Source of the DNA: Microbacterium album
Lineage (GTDB): Bacteria; Actinomycetota; Actinomycetes; Actinomycetales; Microbacteriaceae
Assembly: GCF_014643695.1 (NCBI RefSeq)
Contig: NZ_BMJY01000002.1
Coordinates: 318,550 to 382,549, forward strand
Length of the DNA stretch: 64,000 bases
Reading direction: 5' to 3'
Part shown: in pieces, positions 33,294-41,218 of the stretch
Numbering within the stretch: position 1 is the first letter of the stretch
How the letters are laid out: each line of letters starts with the position of its first letter
Notes under the pieces: model-generated
The model's database searches: none
Seen by the model: the letters and a program-made list of their open reading frames with translations, nothing else
Told to the model about the DNA's origin: nothing
Program-made: the position numbers and the translations under genes

Positions 33294-33347
33294 CCAGGCG
33301 CACTCCGGACCGGATCGTCCCCAGGCGCACTCCGGACCGGATCGTCC
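33294..33347. repeat. Perfect 27-bp tandem duplication
   Basis: Positions 33294-33320 and 33321-33347 are identical, starting ccaggcgcactccggaccgg. With the 14-bp units before it, this makes a repeat-rich 110-bp stretch where the next core gene would be expected. Confidence 0.85.
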
Positions 33348-33373
33348 CCAACGGGTCGGGGATCCGCCGTGCC

Positions 33374-33429
33374 GGAGGCGTTCGCCTCCTAGCGTTGGAG
33401 GCGTGTCCCGGTGACAATGAGGAGGTGAT
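33374..33429 (+). promoter_or_regulatory. Promoter, palindrome and full Shine-Dalgarno of the small coiled-coil gene
   Basis: A short inverted repeat ggaggcg/cgcctcc (33374-33380 and 33383-33389) abuts the -10 TAGCGT (33390-33395). The leader ends in aggaggtgatc (33419-33429), an unusually long match to the 16S 3' end, 4 bases before the ATG at 33434. The palindrome is placed where a repressor could act. Confidence 0.5.
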
Positions 33430-33433
33430 CCCG

Positions 33434-33685
33434 ATGGACAGCGCCCAGGTGTGGACGGTGATCGGCGTGCTCAGCGCCGGCCTGTTCGGCATGATGACGC
33501 TCATGTCCACCATGTTCCTGCGGGTGCTTCGTGCCGAGATCGGCAGCGTGCGGGCCGAGATCGGCAGCGTGCGGACCGAACTCGGTGGCGAGATCGGCAG
33601 TCTCCGCAATGAGATGAACGCCCGTCTCGACGGGCTGGATCGCGACGTGCAGTTCCTGATGAGGCGCGAGGCGGACCGGGGCTGA
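33434..33685 (+). CDS. Small membrane-anchored coiled-coil protein
   Basis: An 83-residue protein of unknown function. One hydrophobic segment (about 6-31, VWTVIGVLSAGLFGMMTLM) is followed by a charged helical tail with heptads AEIGSVR-AEIGSVR-TELGGEIGSLRNEM. The heptad pair comes from a perfect 21-bp DNA tandem repeat (33533-33553 and 33554-33574). It should be a single-pass protein with a coiled coil, likely oligomeric. An excellent aggaggtgatc site precedes the ATG, suggesting strong translation. It stands alone between tatD and the lamin-tail protein. Confidence 0.75.
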   Translation: MDSAQVWTVIGVLSAGLFGMMTLMSTMFLRVLRAEIGSVRAEIGSVRTELGGEIGSLRNEMNARLDGLDRDVQFLMRREADRG

Positions 33686-33777
33686 CAGCACCCTGCCGGA
33701 CACCTTGCGGTTACCTGGCGTTCATCCGCCCCTGTGAGCGTGACGGCGAACCCCCCATCCTGACCCGAGGGAATGCC

Positions 33778-36700
33778 ATGTCATCTGCTCGCAGCCGAGG
33801 CCTCCTGGGCCTCGGCGTCATCGCGGCGCTCGTCGCCGCCCCGCTTTCCGCCCTGCCCGCGGCCGCCGCCGGCGGGGCGAAGGTCGTCGTCAACGAGGTC
33901 GAGACCTCCTCCGACTGGGTCGAGCTGACCAATGTCGGCGACGTCGCGGCCGACCTCAGCGACTTTGTCCTCAAGGACGACAACAACTCCCGCAACCTCC
34001 GCATCCCGGCCGGCACCGTGCTGGAGCCGGGCGCCTTCCTCGCCATCGACGTCGATGTGCCGGGAGGCTTCGGGCTGGGGCGCGCGGACGAGATCCGCCT
34101 GTTCGAGCCGGACGGCTCGACGCTCGTCGACGGTCACCGCTGGACGGAGCACCCGTCGCCGACATACGGGCGCTGCCCCGACGGGACGGGCGAGTTCGTC
34201 ACGACCGTCGCGGCGACTAAGGGCGCCCCCAACGCGTGCACGGTCGATCCTGCCGACGTCGTCGTCGTCAACGAGGTCGTCTCGACCGGCGGTCAGCCGG
34301 GCGATTGGGTGGAGCTGAAGAACACCGGCACCGTGGACGTGGACGTCTCGGGACTCGTGCTGCAGGACAACAATCCGAGGAACCGCTACACGATCCCGGC
34401 AGGGACGACCATCGCCGCGGGCGGGTACCTCGTGCTCGAGGAGGCGGCGTTCGGCTTCGGACTCGGAGGAGCGGACTCGGCGATCCTCTATGCGGCCGAC
34501 GGCACGACCGTGATCGACCGCCACGACTGGACGGCACACGCGCCGACCAGCTGGGGGCGCTGCGCCGACGGCGTGGGCGAGTTCCGCCAGACGGTGCAGA
34601 CCACCAAGGGCGCCGTCAACGACTGCCCGGCCAGCGAGGCCGGAGCCGTGGTCGTGAACGAGGTCGAGTCCAACGGCGACGCGACCGATTGGGTCGAGCT
34701 GTACAACACCGGCGACACCGCCGTGGACGTGTCCGGTTTCCTCTTCCGCGACAACGATGTGACGCGCGCGCCGTACGCGTTGCCCGCCGGTTCGATCATC
34801 CAGCCCGGCGGCTTCTACGTGATCGACCAGGCCGTGGGCATCCAGCCCGGCTTCGACTTCGGCCTCGGCGCGAACGACGAGGTGCACCTGTTCGAGCCGG
34901 ACGGCGCGACGCTCGTCGCCTCGTACGCCTGGACGACGCATGCCCCCGTCACCTACGGTCGCTGCCCCGACGGCTCCGGCGACATGGTCGCCACCTCGGT
35001 GTCGACCAAGGGCGCGCCGAACGACTGCGCGCTCCCGGTGCGGATCAATGAGGTCGAGAGCCAGAACGGACAGCCCGGAGACTGGATCGAGCTGGTGAAC
35101 GTGGGCGCGACCGTCGCGGACCTCGGCGGACTGACCGTCACCGACAACAACCCCGCCAACCGCTACACGATCCCGGCCGGCACGACGCTCGCCCCCGGCG
35201 CCTACCTCGTGCTGGACGAGGTCGTGGCCGGCGCGGGCCACTTCGACTTCGGTCTCGGCGGGAACGACGCCGTGCGCCTGCTCGACGGCGACGTGGTCAT
35301 CGACGAGTTCGCGTGGACCTCTCACGCCGCGACGACCTACGGTCGCTGCCCCGACGGCACGGGCGCGTTCGAGACGACGCTCGAGCCCACGAAGGGCGCC
35401 GCCAACCGCTGCGAGGGCGTGCTGCTGCCGCAGCCGTGGCCCGGCGGCACCGGCGTCGAGCCGCTCGACGCCCCCGGGACGTTCAGCGCCGACCTGAGCG
35501 GGCTGGACTTCGAGGGCTTCGACGCCACGGGCGGCGTGCTGTGGGCCGTCGAGAACGGCAACGGCCTGCTCTTCCGCATCGTCCCTGACGGCCAGGGCGG
35601 ATGGGCTCCCGATACCGCCGAGGACTGGGCCGCCGGTGCTGTCCTGCGCTACACCGACGGCACCGGCACGCCGGACGCCGAGGGCGTCACGGTGACCGAC
35701 GCGGGTGCCGCCGAGGGCGTCTACGTCGCGACCGAGCGCAACAACGCCGCGAGCAGCGTCAGCCGCCCGGCCGTGCTGCGGTACGACGTGACGCGCGGCG
35801 GCGGCGAGCTCACCGCCACCGCCGAGTGGAACCTCGCCGCCGACTTCCCCGGGCTCGGCGCGAACCAGGGCCTCGAGGGCATCACGTGGATCTCCGACGA
35901 GTTCCTCGTGGAGCGCGGCTTCGTCGATCACTCCGGCGACGCGTATGACCCGAACGCCTACCCCGGCCACGGCGACGGCCTGTTCTTCGTCGGAGTCGAG
36001 GGCACGGCCGCGGTCTACGCATACGCGCTGATGGCGGACGGCTCGTTCGAGCGCGTCGTCACGATCGAGACCGGCTTCTCGGTGGTGGCCGACGTGCAGT
36101 TCGACCACGAGCGGTCGGCCCTCTGGATCGTGTGCGACAACGCGTGCGACGGCCGCACCGCCATCTATGAGATCGCCATGGATGGGGAGGACGCCGGCCG
36201 ATTCGTGGCCACGGCGATCTACGAGCGCCCGTCCGGAACGCCGAACTACGCGAACGAGGGCTTCGCGATCGCGCCGCAGGCGCAGTGCGTGGACGGCCTG
36301 AAGTCGACGTTCTACGCCGACGACAGCGACACCGGCGGTCACTCGTTGCGACGCGGCACGATCGAGTGCACGCCGCTCGAGGAGCCCGGCGAGCCGGGTG
36401 GCGAGAATCCGGGTGGCGAGAATCCGGGTGGGGAGAACCCGGGTGGGGAGAACCCGGGTGGGGAGAACCCGGGTGGCGAGAATCCGGGTGGGGAGAACCC
36501 CGGTGGCGAGAACCCGGGCCAGCAGCCGGGGGAGCAGCCGGGTCCGGGTCAGCAGCCCGGCGGTGAGCTGCCCGGCACGGGCGGTCCGGCCGAGCCTCGA
36601 CCCGCCGACGAGGGGGATCTCACGGACGCCACGCGCGGCTCGATCCTGGTCGACGAGACGGTCGTTGCCGGCTCCGCGGTGACGATCCGGCTCGGTGCGG

Positions 36701-37044
36701 AGCTCGCGGGCCAGGACGTGCACGTGTGGCTGCACTCCACGCCCGTGCTGCTCGCCTCCGTCACGGTCGGCGCCGACGGGGTGGTGAGCGTGCGGATCCC
36801 GGCCGATACCCCGCTGGGTGCCCACCGGATCGTGGTGACCTCCGCCACCGACGGATCGGTGCTCGCATGGGCCGACGTCCGGGTGGTGGCGCCCGGACCG
36901 GCCGCGCTCGCGGCCACGGGCGGCGCTCCCGCCGGCATCGTATGGGTCGGCGGCGTACTGGGGCTGCTGGGGCTGGCGGCCTTCGCGGCGACGCGCGCGC
37001 GACAGCGCGGCCGTCAGGTCGGTCGCCAGGGCGCGATCGGCTGA
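33778..37044 (+). CDS. Wall-anchored protein: four lamin-tail domains, phytase-like esterase domain, LAATG signal
   Basis: A 1088-residue secreted protein. A signal peptide ends near residue 31 (LPAAAAGG). Four lamin-tail-type repeats follow at about 33-150, 160-285, 290-415 and 420-545, each opening with a VVNEV or INEVES strand and closing in TYGRCPDGTGEF...TKGAPN. A domain like the esterase-like phytase family (about 555-860) contains WAVENGNGLLF, LEGITWISDEF and NYANEGFAIAP. Then come eight GGENP repeats (873-912), a Pro/Gly linker, an Ig-like domain, LAATG (1044-1048), a TM helix and an Arg-rich tail, the sorting signal of class E sortases. It probably sits in the cell wall; the substrate is unknown. 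An earlier LPGTG near 933 is not followed by a TM helix. Confidence 0.88.
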   Translation: MSSARSRGLLGLGVIAALVAAPLSALPAAAAGGAKVVVNEVETSSDWVELTNVGDVAADLSDFVLKDDNNSRNLRIPAGTVLEPGAFLAIDVDVPGGFGLGRADEIRLFEPDGSTLVDGHRWTEHPSPTYGRCPDGTGEFVTTVAATKGAPNACTVDPADVVVVNEVVSTGGQPGDWVELKNTGTVDVDVSGLVLQDNNPRNRYTIPAGTTIAAGGYLVLEEAAFGFGLGGADSAILYAADGTTVIDRHDWTAHAPTSWGRCADGVGEFRQTVQTTKGAVNDCPASEAGAVVVNEVESNGDATDWVELYNTGDTAVDVSGFLFRDNDVTRAPYALPAGSIIQPGGFYVIDQAVGIQPGFDFGLGANDEVHLFEPDGATLVASYAWTTHAPVTYGRCPDGSGDMVATSVSTKGAPNDCALPVRINEVESQNGQPGDWIELVNVGATVADLGGLTVTDNNPANRYTIPAGTTLAPGAYLVLDEVVAGAGHFDFGLGGNDAVRLLDGDVVIDEFAWTSHAATTYGRCPDGTGAFETTLEPTKGAANRCEGVLLPQPWPGGTGVEPLDAPGTFSADLSGLDFEGFDATGGVLWAVENGNGLLFRIVPDGQGGWAPDTAEDWAAGAVLRYTDGTGTPDAEGVTVTDAGAAEGVYVATERNNAASSVSRPAVLRYDVTRGGGELTATAEWNLAADFPGLGANQGLEGITWISDEFLVERGFVDHSGDAYDPNAYPGHGDGLFFVGVEGTAAVYAYALMADGSFERVVTIETGFSVVADVQFDHERSALWIVCDNACDGRTAIYEIAMDGEDAGRFVATAIYERPSGTPNYANEGFAIAPQAQCVDGLKSTFYADDSDTGGHSLRRGTIECTPLEEPGEPGGENPGGENPGGENPGGENPGGENPGGENPGGENPGGENPGQQPGEQPGPGQQPGGELPGTGGPAEPRPADEGDLTDATRGSILVDETVVAGSAVTIRLGAELAGQDVHVWLHSTPVLLASVTVGADGVVSVRIPADTPLGAHRIVVTSATDGSVLAWADVRVVAPGPAALAATGGAPAGIVWVGGVLGLLGLAAFAATRARQRGRQVGRQGAIG
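36394..36513 (+). repeat. Eight 15-bp in-frame repeats (GGENP linker)
   Basis: Eight 15-bp units with consensus ccgggtggsgagaay encode the GGENP wall-spanning linker. Only third-position-type changes separate the units, so the array is recent or kept homogeneous and is likely to vary in copy number between strains. Confidence 0.9.
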
Positions 37045-37061
37045 TCCGCCGCTCACTCCGC

Positions 37062-37100
37062 GGGCGCGCGACGGACGGGGAAGCCCTCCGTTGCGCGCCC
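37062..37100. terminator. 14-bp stem hairpin between convergent genes
   Basis: GGGCGCGCGACGGA (37062-37075) pairs with 37087-37100, with one G-T pair, over an 11-base loop. It can serve both the lamin-tail gene and the leftward flavoprotein gene. Confidence 0.75.
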
Positions 37101-37161
37101 CGCGGGCGTCGGGATGCCGGCGCCCTGCCATGTGCGGGTCAGTTATCGACGCCCACGGCCG

Positions 37162-38904
37162 CTACTCGACGAGCTTGCCGGTCGTGGACACCTCGCGCAT
37201 GAGCGCCGCGATCTCGGCGGGCACGGGCGGGATCTCCTCGCGCGTGACCGTGCCGTCGGCCGACCAGACGAGGTTCACCTGCAGCGTCGGGTCGAGCTCC
37301 GGGTAGTCGCTGCGATTGTGAGCGCCGCGGGTCTCGCGGCGCTCGAGGGCGCTCTGGAGCGTGGCGCGGGCCGCGAGCGCCGAGGCCTTCAGGTCGAACG
37401 CGTGCGCGAGGTCCTGGAACCCGGCGATGTCGGGGTGGACGCCGACGTCGTCGATGCGGGACTCGATCGACGCGATCTCCTCGAGCCCGCGCAGCAGGCC
37501 CGCCTCGTCCCGGACGACGCCCGCGTGCTCGGTCATGGTGTCGCGGATCGCGCGCTGCAGGACGCGCACGTTCTCCGCGCCGTCCGCCGCGAGCAGCTCG
37601 TCGACCTCTGCCCGCGCCTCCGCCACGGCCTGCGCCGAACGGCGGTGCGCGTCGAGACCGGCCGCGTACTCGGCCGCGGCCTGCGCCGTGATGCGCCCGT
37701 ATACGAGCAGTTCGATGAGCGAGTTCCCTCCCAGGCGATTGGCACCGTGGAGCCCGCTCGACGCCTCGCCGATGGCGTACAGGCCGGCCACGTCCGTGGA
37801 GTGGTCCTCGGGGCGCACCGAGACGCCTCCCATCGAGTAGTGGGCGGTGGGCGCGATCTCGATCGGCTCCTGTGTGATGTCGCGCATCTGCAGCTCGAGC
37901 ATCGTCTGATACACGCGCGGCAGCCGTCGCATGATCGTCTCGCGGGGCAGGTGCGAGACGTCCAGCCAGACGCCGCCGTTGGGGGTGCCGCGGCCCTCCC
38001 TGATCTCCGTGAACGCCGCCAGGGCCACGCGGTCGCGCGTGGACAGCTCCATGCGCTCGGGGTCGTACCGCTCCATGAACCGCTCCCCGAGGCCGTTGCG
38101 GAGGATCCCGCCCTCGCCCCGCGCGGCCTCCGAGATCAGCGTGCCGGCGGCGCTCTCCGGCTCGATGATGCCCGAGGGATGGAACTGCACGAGCTCCGCG
38201 TCGCGCAGCCGCGCGCCTGCGAGCACCGCGAGACGGAACGCGTCGCCGGTGTTCTCGTCGCGGCGTGACGACGTGCGTCGCCAGATGCGGTTGTGCCCGC
38301 CCGCGGCGAGGATGACGGCGTCGGCGTGGATGACGTACCGGGTGCCGTCCTCGATGTCGAACCCATACGCGCCGAACACGGCGCCGTCGCGGGTGAGCAG
38401 ACGCGTCACGTAGAGCGAGTCGATGACGGGGATGCTCAGGGCGGCGGCCCGCGCGACGAGCGTGCGCTGGATCTCCAGGCCCGTGTAGTCGCCGCTGAAC
38501 GCGGTGCGCCGATAGGTGTGCGCGCCGAAGAACCGCTGCGAGATGCGGCCGTCCTCCTCGCGCGCGAACGGCATGCCGTACCGCTCGAGGTCCTCGATCC
38601 CGCGGGCGGCGTTCCTGGTGACGGTCTCGACCGTGCGCGGATCGGCGAGGAGGTAGCTCTCGGTGATGGTGTCCGCGGCGTGCTGCTGCCAGGAGTCGTC
38701 CGCGTCCATCGTCGCCAGCGCGGCGTTGATTCCGCCTGCCGCGAGGCTCGTGTGTGCGTCGGAGCGCGGTCGCTTGCTCGTGACGAGCACGTCGACGCCC
38801 GCCTCCGCGAGCTCGATCGCGGCGCGCAGTCCCGACCCGCCGGCCCCGATCACCAGGATCGTGGTGGCCAGGCGCCGCTCCGTCGGCTTCGTGGTGCCGG
38901 TCAT
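37162..38904 (-). CDS. SdhA/FrdA-like FAD flavoprotein, stand-alone
   Basis: A 580-residue flavoprotein of the succinate dehydrogenase/fumarate reductase/L-aspartate oxidase family. GAGGSGLRAAIELAEAG (20-36) binds FAD. His51 in DAHTSLAAGGIN is at the position of the covalent-FAD histidine. HGANRLGGNSLIELLVYGR carries the substrate and active-site arginine region. No iron-sulfur or membrane subunit, nadA or nadC is adjacent, so a role as soluble fumarate reductase, aspartate oxidase or other dicarboxylate oxidase is open. gagaagggga precedes the ATG at 38904. It diverges from the HTH-citrate synthase across three TTGATC palindromes, which suggests joint control. Confidence 0.82.
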   Translation of the reverse strand: MTGTTKPTERRLATTILVIGAGGSGLRAAIELAEAGVDVLVTSKRPRSDAHTSLAAGGINAALATMDADDSWQQHAADTITESYLLADPRTVETVTRNAARGIEDLERYGMPFAREEDGRISQRFFGAHTYRRTAFSGDYTGLEIQRTLVARAAALSIPVIDSLYVTRLLTRDGAVFGAYGFDIEDGTRYVIHADAVILAAGGHNRIWRRTSSRRDENTGDAFRLAVLAGARLRDAELVQFHPSGIIEPESAAGTLISEAARGEGGILRNGLGERFMERYDPERMELSTRDRVALAAFTEIREGRGTPNGGVWLDVSHLPRETIMRRLPRVYQTMLELQMRDITQEPIEIAPTAHYSMGGVSVRPEDHSTDVAGLYAIGEASSGLHGANRLGGNSLIELLVYGRITAQAAAEYAAGLDAHRRSAQAVAEARAEVDELLAADGAENVRVLQRAIRDTMTEHAGVVRDEAGLLRGLEEIASIESRIDDVGVHPDIAGFQDLAHAFDLKASALAARATLQSALERRETRGAHNRSDYPELDPTLQVNLVWSADGTVTREEIPPVPAEIAALMREVSTTGKLVE

Positions 38905-38962
38905 GTCTCCCCTTCTCGTCGGCCTCTCGCAGGCCCGTCCCGCCATCGTGCGCGATCGCGAA

Positions 38963-39013
38963 TTGATCGTCAACCTTGATCGGATCAAGTAGGTTGATCA
39001 GATCAAGTAGACT
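38963..39013. promoter_or_regulatory. Three TTGATC palindromes and promoter of the citrate synthase gene
   Basis: TTGATCGTCAA (38963-38973), CTTGATCGGATCAAG (38975-38989, perfect 15-bp palindrome) and TTGATCAGATCAA (38994-39006, perfect 13-bp) lie side by side with centres 14 and 18 bp apart. The -10 TAGACT (39008-39013) follows directly, 7 bases before the ATG at 39021. The cluster lies between divergent genes and covers the promoter region. Confidence 0.75.
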
Positions 39014-39020
39014 GGCGCGC

Positions 39021-40208
39021 ATGGACGAGGGGCTCACGGCGGCGCAGGCCGCGGCCCGTCTCGGCGTGAAGGTCGAGACGCTGTACGCGTACGTCAGCCG
39101 CGGGCTGCTCCCGCGGACGCTCGACGACGCGGGTCGCAGCCGCTTCGCGGCTCTCGACGTCGAGGCGCTGGCGCGCAGGTCGACGCGGCGGGCCTCCGTC
39201 GCTCCCGAGGGACGGCCCCTGCCGATGATCGACACGGAGATCACGCTCGTGGACGACGCGTCGATCGCGTACCGGGGCGAGGACGTCGTGGCCCTCTCGC
39301 GGCAGCGGACGTTCGACGCCGTCGCCTGGTGGCTGTGGACGGGATCGTGGGACACCCCGCCGCTGCCCACGTGGCAGGCGCCGCTGCCCGAGTTCCCGCC
39401 CGCCGCCCGCCTGATCGACCGTCAGCGCGTGGCGCTCGCCCTCGTCGCGGCGGCCGATCCGCTGCGCGGCGACCTCTCCCGGCATGCCGTCGCGCGCGCG
39501 GGGCAGCGCGCGGTGGCGGCGCTCGCGGACGCCCTGCCGCGCACGCGTCCCGGCCCGTCTGACGTGGCGGCCAGCACCGCCGAGCGCCTGTGGCACGCGC
39601 TGAGCGCAACGGAGGCGACGCCGGAGCGGGTCGCGACGATGGATGCCCTGCTGGTCCTGTTGGCCGACAGCGATCTGGCCGTCTCGACCGTCGCGGCGCG
39701 AGTGGCGGCGTCGGCCCGGGCGGCTCCGTACGCGGCCGTCTCCGCCGCGCTCGGCGCGTTGGACGGGCCGCTTCACGGTGCTGCGAGCACGCGCACGCAC
39801 CAGCTCGTCCGCCGACGGCTCGAGGGCGAGGCCGTCGAGCGGATCGTCGACGAGACGCTGCGCGTGGACGCGACCATCCCCGGCTTCGGACACGCCGCCT
39901 TCCGCGGCGAGGACCCGCGCGCGACGCGGCTGCTGGAGCTGCTCGACCGTGATCCGGAGACGAGCCCGGCCGCCGCGGCCGTGCGCGAGCTGGAGGCGAT
40001 CGTGACGGATCGCACGGGCCGGCATCCGAACGTCGACCTCGCGATCGGCGCCATGACCGCCGGGTACGGCATGACGCCGGACGCGGGCGAGGCCGTGTTC
40101 GCCGTCGCGCGGGCGGCGGGCTGGATCGCGCACGCGATCGAGGAGTACTCCGCGCCACCCCTCCGCTGGCGTCCCGCTGCGCGCTACGTCGGCGCCCGCC
40201 CCGCCTGA
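39021..40208 (+). CDS. Citrate synthase homologue with N-terminal helix-turn-helix
   Basis: A 395-residue protein. Residues 1-55 form a MerR/excisionase-like helix-turn-helix: LTAAQAAARLGVKVETLYAY, then RSRFAALDVEALARR. The rest is a citrate synthase fold with the three catalytic positions retained: His in DGPLHGAAS, His in PGFGHAAFRGEDPRA and Asp in HPNVDLAIGAM. Several family glycines and the arginine after the second His differ, so activity may be altered. Such proteins are annotated in actinobacteria as helix-turn-helix citrate synthases, possibly metabolite-sensing or 2-methylcitrate-like. The ATG at 39021 is 7 bases after TAGACT and likely leaderless. Autoregulation through the adjacent palindromes is inferred. 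Confidence 0.82.
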   Translation: MDEGLTAAQAAARLGVKVETLYAYVSRGLLPRTLDDAGRSRFAALDVEALARRSTRRASVAPEGRPLPMIDTEITLVDDASIAYRGEDVVALSRQRTFDAVAWWLWTGSWDTPPLPTWQAPLPEFPPAARLIDRQRVALALVAAADPLRGDLSRHAVARAGQRAVAALADALPRTRPGPSDVAASTAERLWHALSATEATPERVATMDALLVLLADSDLAVSTVAARVAASARAAPYAAVSAALGALDGPLHGAASTRTHQLVRRRLEGEAVERIVDETLRVDATIPGFGHAAFRGEDPRATRLLELLDRDPETSPAAAAVRELEAIVTDRTGRHPNVDLAIGAMTAGYGMTPDAGEAVFAVARAAGWIAHAIEEYSAPPLRWRPAARYVGARPA

Positions 40209-40262
40209 TCCCGGCACGGCGGCCGTCGTCGCGCCGGGGATGCCGGATGGGAGAATGGGGGG

Positions 40263-41120
40263 ATGGTCACTCTGCTCGGGCCCGCCGAGATCCGCTCCCT
40301 CGCCGCGGCGCTCGACGTCACCCCCACCAAGAAGCTGGGGCAGAACTTCGTCGTGGACGCCAATACGGTGCGCCGCATCGTGAGCGTCGCGGGCGTCACG
40401 GAGGGCGACCGCGTGGTGGAGATCGGTCCCGGCCTCGGGTCGCTCACGCTCGCGATCCTGGAGAGGGGCGCGCGGGTGACGGCGGTCGAGATCGACCACC
40501 GCCTCGCCCAGCGCCTGCCGGCGACGGCCGCGGAGCACGGCGTGCCGGAGGGCGCGCTCACCGTCGTCGACGCGGACGCCCTGCGCGTGACGGAGCTACC
40601 GGGCGACCCTTCCGTGCTGGTGGCGAACCTGCCGTACAACGTGTCGGTGCCCGTGTTGCTGCACTTCATGCAGACGTTCCCCGGTCTGCGGCGCGGCGTC
40701 GTCATGGTGCAGGCGGAGGTGGGAGAGCGCCTCGCCGCGGCCCCCGGCGGGAAGGTCTACGGGGCTCCGAGCGCCAAGGCCGCGTGGTACGGCGCCTGGC
40801 GACTCGCGGGCAGCGTTTCGCGTCACGTGTTCTGGCCCGTGCCGAACGTCGACAGCGTCCTGGTCGCGTTCGAGCGGGACGCCCAACCGCGCGGCACGGA
40901 GCAGGAGCGGGCGCTGACCTTCCGGATCGTGGACGCCGCGTTCCAGCAGCGGCGCAAGATGCTGCGGCAGGCGCTCGCCGGCGTGCTCGGCGGATCGGCG
41001 GGGTCCGCGTCCGAGGTGCTCGAGGCCGCCCGGGTCGCGCCGACGGCGCGCGGCGAGGAGCTCGGCATCGAGGACTTCCTGCGCGTGGCGCGCCTCGTCC
41101 TGTCCCGTGGCGGCGCGTGA
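40263..41120 (+). CDS. rsmA: 16S rRNA (adenine(1518)-N6/adenine(1519)-N6)-dimethyltransferase
   Basis: A 285-residue KsgA/RsmA enzyme that dimethylates two adjacent adenines in helix 45 of 16S rRNA during small-subunit assembly. KKLGQNFVVD, the SAM-binding EIGPGLGSLT and the catalytic NLPYNVS are visible in order, and the C-terminal helical domain is complete. The ATG at 40263 follows GAGAAT by 6 bases of G, so it is probably leaderless. It resumes the core block after the 7-kb interruption and is followed by ispE with its small upstream frame. Confidence 0.96.
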   Translation: MVTLLGPAEIRSLAAALDVTPTKKLGQNFVVDANTVRRIVSVAGVTEGDRVVEIGPGLGSLTLAILERGARVTAVEIDHRLAQRLPATAAEHGVPEGALTVVDADALRVTELPGDPSVLVANLPYNVSVPVLLHFMQTFPGLRRGVVMVQAEVGERLAAAPGGKVYGAPSAKAAWYGAWRLAGSVSRHVFWPVPNVDSVLVAFERDAQPRGTEQERALTFRIVDAAFQQRRKMLRQALAGVLGGSAGSASEVLEAARVAPTARGEELGIEDFLRVARLVLSRGGA

Positions 41121-41152
41121 CGCGGATGCTCGCCGGGCGAGCCGGCGGTGGG

Positions 41153-41158
41153 TAGCCT
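41153..41158 (+). promoter_or_regulatory. -10 box of the ispE leader ORF
   Basis: TAGCCT at 41153-41158 is 6 bases before GTG 41165, the spacing of leaderless starts elsewhere in the window. No clear -35 is seen. Confidence 0.45.
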
Positions 41159-41164
41159 GAAGGC

Positions 41165-41218
41165 GTGATCGACGCCGCGTCCCGCCTTCCCCGTCCCGTC
41201 GCGCGCTCGGGAAGATGA
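41165..41218 (+). CDS. Possible 17-codon leaderless leader ORF of ispE
   Basis: A GTG frame encoding MIDAASRLPRPVARSGR begins 6 bases after TAGCCT and ends at TGA 41216-41218, overlapping the ispE ATG (41215) as ATGA. A leaderless message starting here would have to be translated through this frame before ispE, coupling the two. No homologue is recognised. Alternatively transcription starts here and ispE is initiated from its own cgggaag site. Confidence 0.4.
   Translation: MIDAASRLPRPVARSGR

Noticed and set aside
33197..33433. A remnant of rpfB after tatD
   Set aside because: No frame in the gap encodes G5 or lysozyme-like motifs; the region is tandem repeats and a promoter.
36285..36682. 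Coding in alternate frames of the GGENP repeat (GWRES or GRTRV repeats)
   Set aside because: These are shifted readings of the 15-bp array within an intact reading frame with clear domains.
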